A program made the translations under genes and the position numbers. Positions 1 to 7,426 of a stretch of 64,000 nt of DNA are shown in pieces. Location of the stretch: contig DKTZ01000043.1 in assembly GCA_002490425.1 (NCBI GenBank), positions 1-64,000 on the forward strand, read 5' to 3'. Each line of letters opens with the position of its first letter. Position 1 is the stretch's first letter. The notes beneath the pieces are model-generated. The model searched no databases, was not told the DNA's origin, and saw only the letters and a list, made by a program, of their open reading frames with translations. This DNA is from Ruminococcaceae bacterium UBA7217 (GTDB taxonomy: Bacteria; Bacillota; Clostridia; Oscillospirales; Acutalibacteraceae).

Positions 1-1
1 A

Positions 2-607
2 TGGCGTTATAATGTTTATACGGATAACACAGGAACATATAAAAGTAAATTTGTTGAATTAACAGAATGTAAAATTGATAAAAATGCTATTTCAATATCT
101 ATTCCTGATGAGATAGACGGAATTTCGGTAATATGCATGGGGGACAATCTGCTAAGTTATTATAAAAATCTCAAAAAACTAATAATTCCTAATACAATTA
201 TCTACATTGGCAACAAAGCATGTTACCATTGTGAAAATTTATCTGATATTAAAATTCCAAATTCAGTAACTGTAATTGGTGATAATGCGTTTACATACCA
301 TGGTTTTAATATCAGCACCTTTGAAATACCTAATGGGGTTGTAGAAATAGGCGAAAGTGCTTTTTATAGCTATATTGGAGAAGATTTTGAAAAGGTTATT
401 TTACCTAAAAGTCTTGAAAAAATTCATTATAATACATTTAAAGCTAATGAAATAATTGTCTTAAATCCCAATTTAGAATTTGTTACTTCCGATGAGAACT
501 ATTTTGTATTTAATAATGATGCAATAATTTATGGCTATTCTGGTTCAACCGCCGCAGAATATTGTGCAGAAATGGGAAATCCTTTTAAAGTTATTGAAGA
601 AAATTAA
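2..607 (+). CDS. BspA-type leucine-rich-repeat surface protein, C-terminal part (5' end outside window)
   Basis: The reading frame is open from base 2, so the ATG at 137 is internal and the true start lies before the window. The protein shows several copies of the LRR_5 (BspA / Treponema pallidum) repeat, pattern I-P-N-x-V-x-x-I-G-x-x-A-F (IPNSVTVIGDNAF, IPNGVVEIGESAF, LPKSLEKIHYNTF). It ends with a GYSGSTAAEYC segment, typical of the last repeat in this family. Such proteins are usually secreted or surface-displayed and mediate adhesion, but the signal and anchor are not visible here. Codon use is more AT-rich than in the neighbouring core genes. A hairpin terminator follows the stop. Confidence 0.85.
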   Translation, partial: WRYNVYTDNTGTYKSKFVELTECKIDKNAISISIPDEIDGISVICMGDNLLSYYKNLKKLIIPNTIIYIGNKACYHCENLSDIKIPNSVTVIGDNAFTYHGFNISTFEIPNGVVEIGESAFYSYIGEDFEKVILPKSLEKIHYNTFKANEIIVLNPNLEFVTSDENYFVFNNDAIIYGYSGSTAAEYCAEMGNPFKVIEEN

Positions 608-617
608 GTAAAAAAAC

Positions 618-650
618 AAAGCCGTTTGCTTATTTTAAGCGAACGGCTTT
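618..650. terminator. Bidirectional hairpin terminator between convergent genes
   Basis: Arms 618-632 and 636-650 pair over 15 bp with one G-U wobble and a 3-nt loop. On the minus strand the stem is followed by a GTTTTTTAC tract, giving a good intrinsic terminator for the spoVAD transcript. On the plus strand the T-run is short. Confidence 0.8.
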
Positions 651-663
651 AACTATTGTAAAT

Positions 664-807
664 TTATGAGTCTTTTATTTCCCTAATTCCCGAGATAATT
701 CTGAAAACGGTAAAGGCTATTATCCCAACAGTCAGTGCCGTTTCCATAAAGCTTAAAAGTCGTAAAGCCTTTGACATATTTATTATTGTAGCAACATCGT
801 TTGCCAT
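664..807 (-). CDS. 47-residue predicted membrane protein translated after spoVAD
   Basis: This small ORF is easily missed. Its ATG at 807 lies two bases past the spoVAD stop and is preceded by GGAGGA (814-819) at ideal spacing, so it is very likely translated from the spoVAD mRNA. The product has an N-terminal polar part (MANDVATIINMSKALR), one hydrophobic helix (about residues 17-40, containing TALTVGIIAFTVFRII) and a charged tail (IREIKDS). It does not resemble SpoVAE, which usually follows spoVAD. No family is recognised. A role in the spore inner membrane is inferred from position only. Confidence 0.6.
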   Translation of the reverse strand: MANDVATIINMSKALRLLSFMETALTVGIIAFTVFRIISGIREIKDS

Positions 808-809
808 TT

Positions 810-1832
810 TTATTCCTCCGTTGTAATAAGAACTCCGTGAGCAATGCCCGGAATACTGTCGCCCTGCAAATTTGACGTGAGTGACAAAAGCGCTCCCGTG
901 CCGACAAAGAAAACCTTTTTAAGCTCTCCCGAAAGCATTCTTTTCATAATATTTGAATTGAGAACCGCCGCTGAACAGCCGCACCCTGAGCCGCCTGCGT
1001 GAACATCCTGATTTTCCATATCATAAATCATAAGACCGCAGTCATCGTGTACGGAAGAAATATCAATATTCTCGTCTTTCATTAACAGCTCTATTAAAAG
1101 CTCCTTGCCTACCTTGCCCAAATCTCCAGTTAAAATTAAGTCGTAGTCGGAGGCACACGTGTTTGTATCCTTTAAAAACTGTGCAATGGTATCAGCGGCA
1201 GCAGGAGCCATTGCGGCGCCCATATTATTGGGGTCTTTAATGTCAAGGTCGGTTATTTTACCGAATATAACAGCGCTGATGCTCGGCGTATTTTTTTTGT
1301 GCTCCGAAAGGTAACAAGCGCCTGCCGCAGTCGCAGTTCTTTGTGCTGTGGGCGTTCGCTGACCGCCGTATTCAAGAGGCATTCTGAACTGCCTTTCAGC
1401 AGAAGCAAAATGTGAAGATGTAGTTGCAACTGCATTTTTTAAAGCGCCTGAATCCACAAATGTGGACGCAACTCCAAGCGAGAGAGCCATTGTTGAGCAC
1501 GCACCGTAAAGACCCAAAAACGGAATATTCATTTCCTTAATTCCGAAGGTTGTGCCTATGCACTGATTAAGCAAATCTCCGCCCATTATAATGTCAACAT
1601 TTTCAGTGCAGGCGTTCGCCTTTGCTATTGCACGTGTGACCGCCTCACGCTGTAATGCGCTTTCCGCCTTTTCAAAAGATGCGCTGTCATTTATTGAATC
1701 GTCACTGAAAATATAGTCAAAATCCTCTGCGATAGGACCTTCGCCTTCGGTTTTACCGACAACGGAACTGTAACCGCAAATTGACGGCTTTGATTTTAAT
1801 AAATAAGTTTGTTTTCCGATTTTTTCTGCCAT
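810..1832 (-). CDS. spoVAD: Stage V sporulation protein AD (SpoVAD)
   Basis: The 340-residue product has the full length of SpoVAD, a thiolase-fold protein of the spore inner membrane. In spore formers it binds dipicolinic acid and is needed for its uptake into the forespore. Recognisable stretches are KPSICGYSSVVGKTEGEGP near the N-terminus, GLYGACSTMALSL around the thiolase-like cysteine and HAGGSGCGCSA in the C-terminal half. An SD-like AAAGGGTG precedes the ATG. spoVAD normally sits between spoVAC and spoVAE; here it is preceded by a 360-bp intergenic region and followed by a 47-residue membrane ORF, so the rest of the SpoVA channel must be elsewhere. Confidence 0.93.
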   Translation of the reverse strand: MAEKIGKQTYLLKSKPSICGYSSVVGKTEGEGPIAEDFDYIFSDDSINDSASFEKAESALQREAVTRAIAKANACTENVDIIMGGDLLNQCIGTTFGIKEMNIPFLGLYGACSTMALSLGVASTFVDSGALKNAVATTSSHFASAERQFRMPLEYGGQRTPTAQRTATAAGACYLSEHKKNTPSISAVIFGKITDLDIKDPNNMGAAMAPAAADTIAQFLKDTNTCASDYDLILTGDLGKVGKELLIELLMKDENIDISSVHDDCGLMIYDMENQDVHAGGSGCGCSAAVLNSNIMKRMLSGELKKVFFVGTGALLSLTSNLQGDSIPGIAHGVLITTEE

Positions 1833-2196
1833 ATTTTATCACCCTTTAAACTTATTTTTAGCCGTAATTTTCAAAAATATTCTTGTGCAAAAACAAACAA
1901 AATATGACAAAATAAGAAAAATATGTTATATTATTGTCAGTAGATAAAATTGAAAAGTTTTTCGCCCGCGTTTTTTCAAAAAGGCGGTGGGGTTGAGGGG
2001 CAACGCCCCCACCGTTCTCCGTGGAGAACGGAATATTTTTTGCTTTAAAAGCGCAGGAGGGGACGTAAAACATTTCGGTGAAATGTTTTACGGTGGGGAA
2101 CCCTCGCCGGGGGTTCCCCGAAAAAGGATTATTGAATGAAAAATATTTTGTTTAAAGTGGTTAGAAATATACTCTTATTCGGAGTGGGTGTTCAAA
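1833..2196. other. Intergenic region with a run of four hairpins, no gene
   Basis: This 364-bp divergent spacer separates spoVAD from the ComF gene. The ORF that crosses it on the minus strand spans the hairpins and has no family resemblance, so I treat it as non-coding. The first 130 bases are AT-rich and probably hold the spoVAD promoter, but I could not assign a clear forespore sigma motif. The second part (1984-2119) is the hairpin array listed separately. Confidence 0.6.
1984..2119. repeat. Compound palindromic element of four adjacent hairpins
   Basis: Four hairpins stand head to tail: a GC-rich GGTGGGG...CCCCCACC structure (about 1986-2013); CCGTTCTCC/GGAGAACGG with a 2-nt loop (2012-2031); a perfect 13-bp stem 2064-2076/2080-2092 with loop GGT; and GGGGAACCC/GGGTTCCCC (2095-2103/2111-2119). 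GC content is well above the flanks. It resembles the mobile palindromic (REP/MITE-like) intergenic elements common in gut Clostridia. Orientation and function are unknown. Confidence 0.65.
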
Positions 2197-2904
2197 ATGT
2201 TAGCAGATTTTATTTCATATTTGATTTTCGGAAATCACTGCAAATATTGCGGTGAGTTGATTCCTTTCGGCGAAACGCTCTGCAATGAATGTGAAACGGA
2301 TTTGCCGAGAATTACGGGCGAAAAATGTAAGCTTTGCGGAGCGGGCAAGGACAGGTGCAGCTGCAAAAAGACAAAAATGAGATATGACGGAATTTGCGCG
2401 CCGTTTTATTACGAAAAAACTATTGAAACCGCAATCCGCAAATATAAATTTGCCGACAAGCCGTATATTGCTAAGGTGCTGGCAACAGATATGGCGGAAA
2501 CGGTAAAAGCGGACTTTGCCGATATAAAATTTGACTTTATTGATTACATTCCGTTCAGTAAAAGTCAAAATAAGAAGAGAAAATATAACCCCGCGGGTGA
2601 AATTGCAAAGGAAATGTCAAAAATTCTCGGTATTCCCGTTTGCAATGTACTTACAAAACCCTTTGAAACAGAAACACAGCACATTTCGGGCGCATTTTAC
2701 CGCAAAGGCAATGTTGCAGGTGCGTATGACACTTTAGATAATATGGATTTGCAGGGCAAAACGGTTTTGCTGGTGGACGATATTAAAACAACGGGTTCGA
2801 CGCTTAATGAATGTGCCAGAGTTTTGAAAATTGCAGGAGCGGAAAGGGTTTATTGTGCAGTGGCGGCGCTAACTGCTAAGGAAAAAACGAAAGAAAAACA
2901 GTGA
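2197..2904 (+). CDS. comF: ComF family phosphoribosyltransferase-like protein
   Basis: The protein has the ComF layout: a double zinc ribbon at the N-terminus (C15-x2-C18, C29-x2-C32, C44-x2-C47, C54-x-C56) and a type I phosphoribosyltransferase domain with the PRPP loop VLLVDDIKTTGST near residue 191. ComF proteins act in DNA uptake during natural competence (ComFC in Bacillus); the enzymatic substrate is not settled. I prefer ATG 2197, with GGAGTG at 2181-2186 about 10 nt upstream, over an in-frame GTG at 2188 that almost overlaps the SD. No other competence genes are nearby. Confidence 0.88.
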   Translation: MLADFISYLIFGNHCKYCGELIPFGETLCNECETDLPRITGEKCKLCGAGKDRCSCKKTKMRYDGICAPFYYEKTIETAIRKYKFADKPYIAKVLATDMAETVKADFADIKFDFIDYIPFSKSQNKKRKYNPAGEIAKEMSKILGIPVCNVLTKPFETETQHISGAFYRKGNVAGAYDTLDNMDLQGKTVLLVDDIKTTGSTLNECARVLKIAGAERVYCAVAALTAKEKTKEKQ

Positions 2905-2937
2905 ATAATGAAAAATTGTGATAATTTTTATATAACG

Positions 2938-2963
2938 TGTAGGGCGGGGGCTTGCTCCCGCCG
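2938..2963. repeat. TGTAGGG-type GC hairpin repeat, copy 1
   Basis: A 26-bp element beginning TGTAGGG and forming GGCGGGGG-CTTG-CTCCCGCC (2943-2962) is repeated identically at 54337-54362. A second, unrelated stem, GGACAGGC/GCCTGTCC (2980-2987/2994-3001), follows directly. It lies in the 168-bp spacer between the convergent comF and kinase genes. Confidence 0.75.
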
Positions 2964-3034
2964 AAAAACATATAAATTAGGACAGGCGTGGAAGCCTGTC
3001 CTTACAAAATCATTTCATATTAGATATAAAAAAC

Positions 3035-3055
3035 GGGACGGTAATTCACCGCCCC
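3035..3055 (-). terminator. Terminator of the NahK-like kinase gene
   Basis: On the minus strand GGGGCGGT-GAATT-ACCGTCCC (8 bp with one G-U) is followed by GTTTTTTAT, a standard Rho-independent terminator just past the kinase stop codon. Confidence 0.8.
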
Positions 3056-3072
3056 ATAATTTTTGTTGTTAT

Positions 3073-4185
3073 TCAGCAATATTTATTTGTAATTGCTTTC
3101 ATTTTGTCCATATTGTTTTCCATATCTTCAACAAGCTTGAACTGATTTCGGCATCTGTCTAAATTGTGCTCAGGGTAAGCTATTCTGAAATATGTATCGC
3201 CGTTTAAGTAGTCTGTCAAAAATCTCATTCCGCACTCAAAGGTGAGCAGCTTTGCCGAGAACGGAAGATACGATTTTTCAGTATCGGTAAGCGCTTCTCC
3301 TGCTGATGAAAGATAGCCTGAAACAAAAGCCTCATAAAGCTCTAAATCAATGCCGACATTGTCTGTATTCGGGTCGTCCTCAGCGGTTTTGTTGGCACCC
3401 GAACGGATGCAGTCGCCGAAATCGTAGAGCGAAAGACCCGTCATAACGGTGTCAAGGTCAATTACGCAAATGCCCTCATTTGTTTTTTCGTCAAACAGAA
3501 TGTTGTTAATTTTTGTGTCATTGTGGGTAACTCGCAAGGGCAGTTTGTCCTCTGCAATTAAATCAGTTAAAACGTAGGTGTCATCTTCACGTGCAAGCAC
3601 AAAATCAACCTCGTTTTTTACGCTTTGGAGTCTGCCAGCCGCATTTTCATTTACAGCCTGTTTAAATGCTTCAAAACGCTTTGCGGTGTTATGAAAGTCA
3701 GGAATTGTGTCATAAAGCGTAGACACATCATAGGTGCTCAAAATATTCTGAAATTCACCGAAGGCTCTGCCTGCCTCACGGAAAAGGTCAGCATTGTCAA
3801 TAGTGTCATAGGTGTGTGCTTTGTCAATATATTTATACATTCGCCAACAGCTTCCGCTTTCGTCAATAAAGCAATAATCACCGTTGTCGCACTTTAAAAA
3901 CTCAAGCGTTCTGCGGCTGCTGTCAATACCTTTTCCGGCATAATATTGTCTAATGTGCCCTGTAACACCGACTATATTTTTCATAAGCTCAAAGGGATTT
4001 TTGAAAACCTCTGTATTGATTTTTTGCAGTATATATTTTTCAGTACTGCCGTTATTCTCATATTCAACAATAAAAGTACCGTTAATATTACCGTTGCCGT
4101 ATTTGTCAAAGCTGACAAGCTCCCCCGAAATGCCGAATTTTAATGCGATAATGTCCATATCCAAATCAAAAATTCTATTTTCCAT
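3073..4185 (-). CDS. APH-fold kinase resembling N-acetylhexosamine 1-kinase (NahK)
   Basis: The 370-residue protein belongs to the aminoglycoside phosphotransferase/choline kinase fold. The catalytic loop reads THNDTKINNILFD and the metal-binding part VIDLDTVMTGLSLYDFGDCIR, very close in pattern to NahK/LnpB kinases, which phosphorylate GlcNAc or GalNAc at C1 in lacto-N-biose and mucin sugar salvage. I set the start at ATG 4185, 8 nt after GGAGG; the longer frame adds 19 residues over the promoter. The usual partners (LNB phosphorylase, uridylyltransferase, epimerase) are not adjacent, so the exact sugar is uncertain. Confidence 0.78.
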   Translation of the reverse strand: MENRIFDLDMDIIALKFGISGELVSFDKYGNGNINGTFIVEYENNGSTEKYILQKINTEVFKNPFELMKNIVGVTGHIRQYYAGKGIDSSRRTLEFLKCDNGDYCFIDESGSCWRMYKYIDKAHTYDTIDNADLFREAGRAFGEFQNILSTYDVSTLYDTIPDFHNTAKRFEAFKQAVNENAAGRLQSVKNEVDFVLAREDDTYVLTDLIAEDKLPLRVTHNDTKINNILFDEKTNEGICVIDLDTVMTGLSLYDFGDCIRSGANKTAEDDPNTDNVGIDLELYEAFVSGYLSSAGEALTDTEKSYLPFSAKLLTFECGMRFLTDYLNGDTYFRIAYPEHNLDRCRNQFKLVEDMENNMDKMKAITNKYC

Positions 4186-4213
4186 CACTTTTCCTCCGCA
4201 AAGAATTATACTT

Positions 4214-4242
4214 ATTATATAATTTACTGTTGGTTTAGTCAA
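4214..4242 (-). promoter_or_regulatory. SigA-type promoter of the kinase gene
   Basis: On the minus strand TTGACT (4237-4242), a 17-bp spacer and a perfect TATAAT (4214-4219) lie about 30 bp upstream of the ATG at 4185. Confidence 0.8.
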
Positions 4243-4289
4243 TAATAAAAATGTAAAATAAGAAAAAGTTAAATTGTGTAATTTTTCTA

Positions 4290-4318
4290 TTTACATAAGA
4301 GGCAAATTAAGGTAAAAT
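4290..4318 (+). promoter_or_regulatory. SigA-type promoter of the pyrH-polC operon
   Basis: TTTACA (4290-4295), a 17-bp spacer and TAAAAT (4313-4318) stand about 50 bp before the pyrH start. An overlapping TATAAT is at 4318-4323. It is divergent from the kinase promoter. Confidence 0.7.
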
Positions 4319-4365
4319 ATAATGGAAAAATAATATATAATTTTGATTTTTCGGAGGTGTTCTTT

Positions 4366-5076
4366 TTGGAAACGAAATATAAAAGAATTCTTTTGAAGCT
4401 CAGCGGAGAGGTTCTTGCAGGCGAAAAGGGTCACGGCTTTGATTTTAATGTTGTGAACAGTGTTTGTGAATCTGTTAAGCATTTGGCGGATTTGGGTGTT
4501 CAGGTTGCAGTCGTTGTTGGAGGCGGCAATTTCTGGAGAGGCCGCACGAGCGGTGATATGGACAGAACAAGAGCTGATCATATCGGAATGCTTGCAACGG
4601 TTATGAACTCTTTGGCTCTTGCCGACACGCTTGAGTCTTTAGGAGTTAAGGCTGTTGTTCAGACGGCTCTTGATATGCCGAGAATTGCAGAGCCGTTTAA
4701 AAAGGATAAAGCAGTAGCTCACCTTGAGGACGGTAAAATTGTGATTTTCGGGTGCGGAACGGGCAGTCCGTTCTTCTCAACCGATACGGGTGCGGCACTT
4801 CGTGCGGCGGAAATCGGCGCAGATATTATTTTTAAGGCGACAAATGTTGACGGCGTTTACGATAAAGACCCGAACAAATTTGCAGACGCAGTTAAATTCG
4901 ATGTTGTAACTCAGCAGGATATTCTCAGCAAAGGGCTTAAGGTTATGGACAGCACAGCCGCTTCTCTTTGCAGAGATAACGGAATACCAATCCTAGTGTT
5001 TAATCTTAATGAGCCTGAAAATATGGTCAAGGCAGCATTGGGCGAAACAATAGGAACATTTTGTACTGTGGGGTAA
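4366..5076 (+). CDS. pyrH: UMP kinase
   Basis: UMP kinase phosphorylates UMP to UDP with ATP in pyrimidine nucleotide synthesis and works as a cytosolic hexamer. The 236-residue protein shows the amino-acid-kinase motifs KRILLKLSGEVLAG at the N-terminus, VVVGGGNFWRGR and the C-terminal ATNVDGVYDKDPNK. The likely start is TTG 4366, 7 nt after GGAGGT (4353-4358); the GTG at 4357 lies inside that SD. This is the first gene of the classical pyrH-frr-uppS-cdsA order in Firmicutes. Confidence 0.95.
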   Translation: METKYKRILLKLSGEVLAGEKGHGFDFNVVNSVCESVKHLADLGVQVAVVVGGGNFWRGRTSGDMDRTRADHIGMLATVMNSLALADTLESLGVKAVVQTALDMPRIAEPFKKDKAVAHLEDGKIVIFGCGTGSPFFSTDTGAALRAAEIGADIIFKATNVDGVYDKDPNKFADAVKFDVVTQQDILSKGLKVMDSTAASLCRDNGIPILVFNLNEPENMVKAALGETIGTFCTVG

Positions 5077-5110
5077 ACTGACCCTGTCACTTCATAGGAG
5101 GAATAATTTT

Positions 5111-5665
5111 ATGGAAAAAGTTTTTGAACAGATGAAAGAAAAAATGGAAAAATCGCTTGCGGCGCTTGACCGTGAGTATTCAGGAATGCGTGCAGGGCGT
5201 GCGTCTGCGGCTGTTCTTGATAAAATAGTTGTTGACTATTACGGCGTTCCTACACCCGTTCAGCAGATGGCCGCTATTTCGGTTCAGGAGGGCAGAATAC
5301 TTATAATTCAGCCGTGGGATGCTTCAACAATTAAACCGATTGAAAAAGCTATACAGGCGTCTGATATCGGCATAAACCCGATGAATGACGGCAGAGTAAT
5401 CCGTCTTACATTCCCGCCGCTTACTGAGGAGCGCAGAAAAGAGCTTTCCAAAAACGTAAAGGCAATGGGCGAGGAATGTAAGGTTAAAATGAGAAATATC
5501 CGCCGTGACGCTATTGACCAAATCAAAGCTCTTAAAAAGTCTTCGGAGATTACTGAGGACGACCAGAAAAATGCTGAAGCTAAAATTCAGAAAATTACTG
5601 ACGATTTCGTAAAGAAAACAGAGGACGCATCAGCGGCAAAAGAAAAAGAAATTATGGAGATATAA
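5111..5665 (+). CDS. frr: Ribosome recycling factor
   Basis: RRF, together with EF-G, splits the post-termination ribosome. The 184-residue length is exactly that of the family. The central region (VQQMAAISVQEGRILIIQPWD, abbreviated here by its ends) and NPMNDGRVIRLTFPPLTEERR are diagnostic. AGGAGG precedes the ATG. The gene follows pyrH by 34 bp and is cotranscribed with it. Confidence 0.96.
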   Translation: MEKVFEQMKEKMEKSLAALDREYSGMRAGRASAAVLDKIVVDYYGVPTPVQQMAAISVQEGRILIIQPWDASTIKPIEKAIQASDIGINPMNDGRVIRLTFPPLTEERRKELSKNVKAMGEECKVKMRNIRRDAIDQIKALKKSSEITEDDQKNAEAKIQKITDDFVKKTEDASAAKEKEIMEI

Positions 5666-5670
5666 TATTT

Positions 5671-6453
5671 ATGGGTAGCGCTTTTGCTGTGCTGCCCATA
5701 AATGCGTTTAAAAACACTATGGATAAAAATAATCTTCCCGAATTTTCCGTTATTCCGAAGCATATCGGAATTATAATGGACGGTAACGGCAGGTGGGCAA
5801 AGAAACGTAATCTGCCGCGCTATAAGGGGCACATTGAGGGTGCGAAAACATTCCGCAAAATAGGCGAGTTTGCCGCAGATTTAGGTATTAAATGCCTTAC
5901 CTTCTACGCTTTTTCCACTGAAAACTGGAAACGGCCGCAGGAGGAGGTTAACGCCATAATGGAGCTTTTCCGTGAATATTTAAAAGAGGCGGACGAACGC
6001 TCCGCCGAAAACGAGGAAAAGGGCATTACTCTTCGCTTTATCGGCGACAGAAGCGGAATTCCCGAAGATATTGCGGCTTTGATGACTCACATTGAAAATA
6101 TCAGCAGTGACAAGTCAAAGGTTGTGCTTAATATTGCAATAAATTACGGCGGCAGACACGAAATTGTGAGTGCCGTGCGTGAAATCGCCGAAAAGGTAAA
6201 AAGCGGCGAAATAGATGTTTGCGATATTGACGAAAACACAATTTCGGAGTATCTTTATACAAAACATTTGCCCGACCCGGACTTGATTATCCGCCCAAGC
6301 GGTGAATGCAGGCTGTCAAATTTTTTGACATATCAGTCTGCTTATTCGGAGCTGTGGTTTTCAGATGTATTATGGCCTGATTTTACGGAGGACGACCTTG
6401 TTTCGGCGCTTCGTGAATTTGAACGGAGAAACCGCCGCTTCGGAGGAGTATAA
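5671..6453 (+). CDS. uppS: Isoprenyl transferase (undecaprenyl diphosphate synthase)
   Basis: This cis-prenyltransferase adds isopentenyl units to farnesyl-PP to make the undecaprenyl carrier for cell-wall and surface-polymer synthesis. Motifs seen are IIMDGNGRWAKKRNLPR (diphosphate and Mg site), FYAFSTENWKRP and RPSGECRLSNF near the C-terminus, where the family usually has R-T-S/G-G-E. The ATG at 5671 has a plausible GGAGA about 10 nt upstream, but homology is only obvious from around the internal ATG at 5719. The 5671-5699 segment also folds as an inverted repeat, so the first 16 residues are uncertain. Confidence 0.93.
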   Translation: MGSAFAVLPINAFKNTMDKNNLPEFSVIPKHIGIIMDGNGRWAKKRNLPRYKGHIEGAKTFRKIGEFAADLGIKCLTFYAFSTENWKRPQEEVNAIMELFREYLKEADERSAENEEKGITLRFIGDRSGIPEDIAALMTHIENISSDKSKVVLNIAINYGGRHEIVSAVREIAEKVKSGEIDVCDIDENTISEYLYTKHLPDPDLIIRPSGECRLSNFLTYQSAYSELWFSDVLWPDFTEDDLVSALREFERRNRRFGGV

Positions 6454-6541
6454 CCTAAGTGCAGATATCCCCCGCCTCTATGGGCGGTGGATTGCTTCGA
6501 TTTAAAACCAAATATATTCAGAGAGGATATAGATTTTTATT

Positions 6542-7426
6542 ATGAAAAAGAAAATAATTGCCGGAATTATCTGCGCACTTGCAGGAATTACGGTTTTAGT
6601 ATTGCGTAATATTGCACCGTGGCTGTTCCCGCTTGCCGCCGCAGTAGTCAGTGTGATGGCAACCTATGAAATAAACCACGCACTGGGAATAAAAAATAAG
6701 CTTATGAAAATATTGACGGGCGTTGTAAGCTTTGCAATTCCTATGTGCTTCGGTTTTAGAGAAAATATTTTAGCTTTTGGAGCAAAGCTCGGCTTAACAC
6801 TCAATCCCGTTTATTTCCTTTTGCTCTACGCTCTCTTGTGCTTTATAATTATGATAGCCGATTTTGAAAACATTAAGTTTCACGATGCCGCGGCTGTAAT
6901 AGTTACAACATGGGGTATTCCCTTTGCAGTAACGGTTCTTCTTTACTGCAATGAGATAGACAAGATTTTCCCGAATGCAGGCTACGGAAAGCATCACGGA
7001 CTTTTCTTTATTCTTTTCGTTATGTTCTGCGCTTGGATTACAGACGCTTTTGCTTATTTTGCAGGCAGTTTCCTCGGCAAGCACAAGCTTTGCCCGAAGG
7101 TAAGTCCTAAAAAGACGGTTGAGGGGGCTATCGGCGGAGTTCTCGGCGGAGTTGCAAGCGCGCTTATTCTTTACGCAATATTTGACAATCTTATTTTTGA
7201 AGCTCCTCACGGCAAATATTTGGCGGTGGCGCTTGTTTCGGCTGTTCTTTGCATATTCGGTATGTGCGGCGACCTTACATTCTCAGTTCTCAAAAGAAAT
7301 TGCGGAGTTAAGGATTTCAGCAATTTAGTACCCGGACACGGCGGAGTTATGGACCGTTTTGACAGCGAGGTTTTTGTACTTATTGCATTTTACTCAATAA
7401 TCAACATTTTCGGAGTGGTATTTTAA
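6542..7426 (+). CDS. cdsA: Phosphatidate cytidylyltransferase
   Basis: CdsA makes CDP-diacylglycerol from phosphatidate and CTP, feeding phospholipid synthesis at the membrane. The 294-residue protein has several hydrophobic segments and the CDP-DAG synthase C-terminal signature region: SPKKTVEGAIGGVLGG, then GDLTFSVLKRNCGVKDFS and PGHGGVMDRFDS. The 88-bp gap to uppS contains an imperfect GC hairpin (about 6465-6492). The stop codon overlaps the dxr start by one base. Confidence 0.95.
   Translation: MKKKIIAGIICALAGITVLVLRNIAPWLFPLAAAVVSVMATYEINHALGIKNKLMKILTGVVSFAIPMCFGFRENILAFGAKLGLTLNPVYFLLLYALLCFIIMIADFENIKFHDAAAVIVTTWGIPFAVTVLLYCNEIDKIFPNAGYGKHHGLFFILFVMFCAWITDAFAYFAGSFLGKHKLCPKVSPKKTVEGAIGGVLGGVASALILYAIFDNLIFEAPHGKYLAVALVSAVLCIFGMCGDLTFSVLKRNCGVKDFSNLVPGHGGVMDRFDSEVFVLIAFYSIINIFGVVF

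Noticed and set aside
683..907. 74-residue minus-strand ORF after spoVAD
   Set aside because: It overlaps the spoVAD end in another frame; the real small gene there is 664-807.
1858..2073. 71-residue minus-strand ORF upstream of spoVAD
   Set aside because: It runs through the hairpin array, has no SD and no recognisable protein character.
2908..3162. 84-residue plus-strand ORF after comF
   Set aside because: It spans two intergenic hairpins, the kinase terminator and the end of the opposite-strand kinase gene.
5671..5699. Terminator between frr and uppS
   Set aside because: The stem has no T-run after it and the operon clearly continues; kept only as a start-region structure.
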